From Azorinus chamasolen (lineage: Eukaryota; Mollusca; Bivalvia; Cardiida; Solecurtidae): a stretch of 64,000 bases of DNA. Location of the stretch: assembly GCA_963576725.1 (NCBI GenBank), contig OY755241.1, positions 26,786,853-26,850,852 of the forward strand. The letters run 5' to 3'. The notes below the pieces were generated by a model. That model saw nothing but the letters and a program-made list of their open reading frames with translations, did no database searches and was not told the DNA's origin. The translations under genes were made by a program, and so were the position numbers. Numbering within the stretch: the first letter of the stretch is position 1; the number at the start of each line of letters is the position of its first letter. This document shows, in pieces, positions 62,825 through 64,000 of the stretch.

Positions 62825-63053
62825 TTAACCCATTACATCATAGGATATTTTTAGATACAACCTCTTTGAATAAATCTACCGAAAAGGAGCGTTAACTAGA
62901 TAAAAGGAACATTTTAGAATTTTCTAGTTTGAAACCATTGTGATAAATACAGCATTTGCTCCTATAGGAGCAAATGCTCTATTTATCACAATGGTTTCAT
63001 TTAGTGACTTCTACAGAGTTGTCAAAAGTCGTCAATATGAGGGAATGGGTTAA
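62825..63053. mobile_element. Family H MITE, complete
   Basis: TTAACCCATTACATCATAGG to TGAGGGAATGGGTTAA. A near-perfect stem has tip TTTGCTCCTATAGGAGCAAA. Confidence 0.92.
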
Positions 63054-63142
63054 GCTGCATTAGTCAGTTCTACACCATTTAGATAACTTTAGATGAAATA
63101 AATGGAATAGCAAATAGTGTAGACCCTGATCAAACTGATAAT

Positions 63143-63240
63143 TTAGTTACATCTGGGTTGCCACTATAAACTGCTAATTTAGTTACATCTAGGTTGCCAC
63201 TATAAACTGCTAATTTAGTTACATCTGGGTTGCCACTATT
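63143..63240. repeat. 42-bp direct repeat, ~2.5 units
   Basis: TAATTTAGTTACATCTGGGT + TGCCACTATAAACTGC, grown inside a family A-like hairpin (GCAAATAGTGTAGACCCTGA at 63110). Confidence 0.85.
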
Positions 63241-63457
63241 GTTGAAGTTTGTCTGGCTTTCTATTTAAAGTTATTATGGTATTTCTGTCATGTTCATGAA
63301 TAAATTAGTATAACAGGCAAATATTTGTACCTCATTATACAGCTGCATTGAACTGTGCATGCATATTTGTTGTGCAATGGATGGGGTATAAAGATAGTTT
63401 AGCCAGTCAGAAAGAGTCTTAGTCAACACAACTTTCTAGCAGATCAGAGCCAAAGAT

Positions 63458-63700
63458 TTAACCTTTCCCTGATTAGAGTTGATGTAAGAAATGCTGATGT
63501 CATGCATATTTATTAGCTGGATTTTTATAATGCAAAATTTCAAGGGAATTGTTTGCTTTGGCAAAACTGTTAGAAACAGGTCATATTATGGCATAAGCAA
63601 ACAGAGCAGACCCTGATCAGATGGCTCCTATAGGAGCCGTCTGATCTGGGTCTACTCTGTTAAGTTTGCAAATACATGTATGTACATTTGAAAGAGTTAA
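63458..63700 (-). mobile_element. Family A MITE, complete
   Basis: TTTAACCTTTCCCTGATTAG to TTTGAAAGAGTTAA. CCCTGATC left, GATCTGGG right, tip GGCTCCTATAGGAGCC. Confidence 0.88.
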
Positions 63701-63716
63701 ATGTGTGTATTCAAAT

Positions 63717-63840
63717 ACTAAAATTGTCATTTCTGCAAGAAACTCTATGCTGTCACCACTCTTTAGAATCATCTACAAGAGACAATGCTCATGAGTGGTC
63801 ACAATGTAGGACTTGGTTGAGAAATAAAGGAGATATTCTA
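63717..63840. repeat. Repeat related to 59210-59345
   Basis: ACTAAAATTGTCATTTCTGC, CACCACTCTTTAGAATCATC and GAGAAATAAAGGAGATATTC match the 59.2-kb repeat in the same order. Confidence 0.65.
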
Positions 63841-63880
63841 GCAATGAGTCCTAATTTATGTATCTTATCTATGTCTCTGA

Positions 63881-64000
63881 TAACCCATTACCTCATAGGC
63901 TATTTTTAGATATAACCTCTTTGAATTAATGTACCAAAAAGGAGCACTAACTACAGAAAAGGAAAATTGTACAATTGGAGTAAATGCTCTATTTATCACA
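63881..64000. mobile_element. Family H MITE, cut by the window end
   Basis: ATAACCCATTACCTCATAGG; AACCTCTTTGAATTAATGTA; GTAAATGCTCTATTTATCAC at the edge. Confidence 0.8.

Overview
This window reads as nuclear DNA from an invertebrate animal, most likely a bivalve mollusc. It has a spliced gene with GT-AG introns, two copies of a tRNA-Phe gene, non-LTR retrotransposon remains, a Polinton/Maverick fragment and a very dense layer of short foldback elements. The repeat at 53484-54312, which ends in GGTGAGCT, looks like one I associate with bivalve genomes. The species is inference. Host protein-coding sequence is only about 1.1 kb of the 64 kb.

Layout. 1-3363: a truncated Polinton, minus strand, with chromodomain integrase, penton-like protein, frameshifted basic core-like protein and broken major capsid protein. 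It abuts a 38-bp-arm palindrome. 3364-6655: a decayed non-LTR retrotransposon on the minus strand, split by a 947-bp inverted-repeat transposon at 4459-5405. 6.7-18 kb: MITEs, two tRNA-Phe genes and three tandem arrays. 18203-33916: seven exons of a stomatin/band-7 (SPFH) gene on the minus strand, whose 5' end was not found. 20.5-22.8 kb, inside its intron: a duplicated ~1-kb repeat with a nested foldback. 34-53 kb: intergenic MITEs and minisatellites. 53201-56884: the last three exons of a second stomatin-like paralogue, minus strand, whose upstream exons probably lie beyond 64000. 57-64 kb: MITEs.

MITE families, named here for this window only. TTAA class (both ends flanked by TTAA, piggyBac/Kolobok-like). 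A: ends TTAACCCTTTCC or TTAACCCTTTACTCC, with a hairpin bounded by GCAAACAG and CTGTTTGC. B: ends TTAACCCTTCGCTTGCT. C: ends TTAACCCTTTCGCTGCC, hairpin tip GCCGAGTAACTCGGC. H: ends TTAACCCATTCCCTC, tip GCATTTGCTCCTATAGGAGC. J: ends TTAACCCATTTGCTCCCA. TA class (flanked by TA, pogo/Tigger-like ends CAGTNNAAYCT). D: CAGTAAAACCTCTCTATAAC. E1: CAGTAAAACCTCTCTAAACC. E2: CAGTAAAACCTCGATTATTC. F: CAGTTGAACTTCGATATCTC. G: CAGTAGAACCTGTCTTAAGC. K: CAGTCAATCCCATCTAAAGC. Strand for family A, B and C copies marks which hairpin arm carries CCAGAT (+ when it is the left arm).

The most striking signal is in these foldbacks. Families A, B and C share one fixed A.A mismatch in an otherwise near-perfect stem. 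TTAA-class and TA-class families share the same CTCCTNNAGGAG hairpin tip. TTAA elements repeatedly sit in one conserved TTAA of the TA-class stems. At least two tandem arrays seem to have grown from foldback arms or ends. Family assignments rest on reading by eye.
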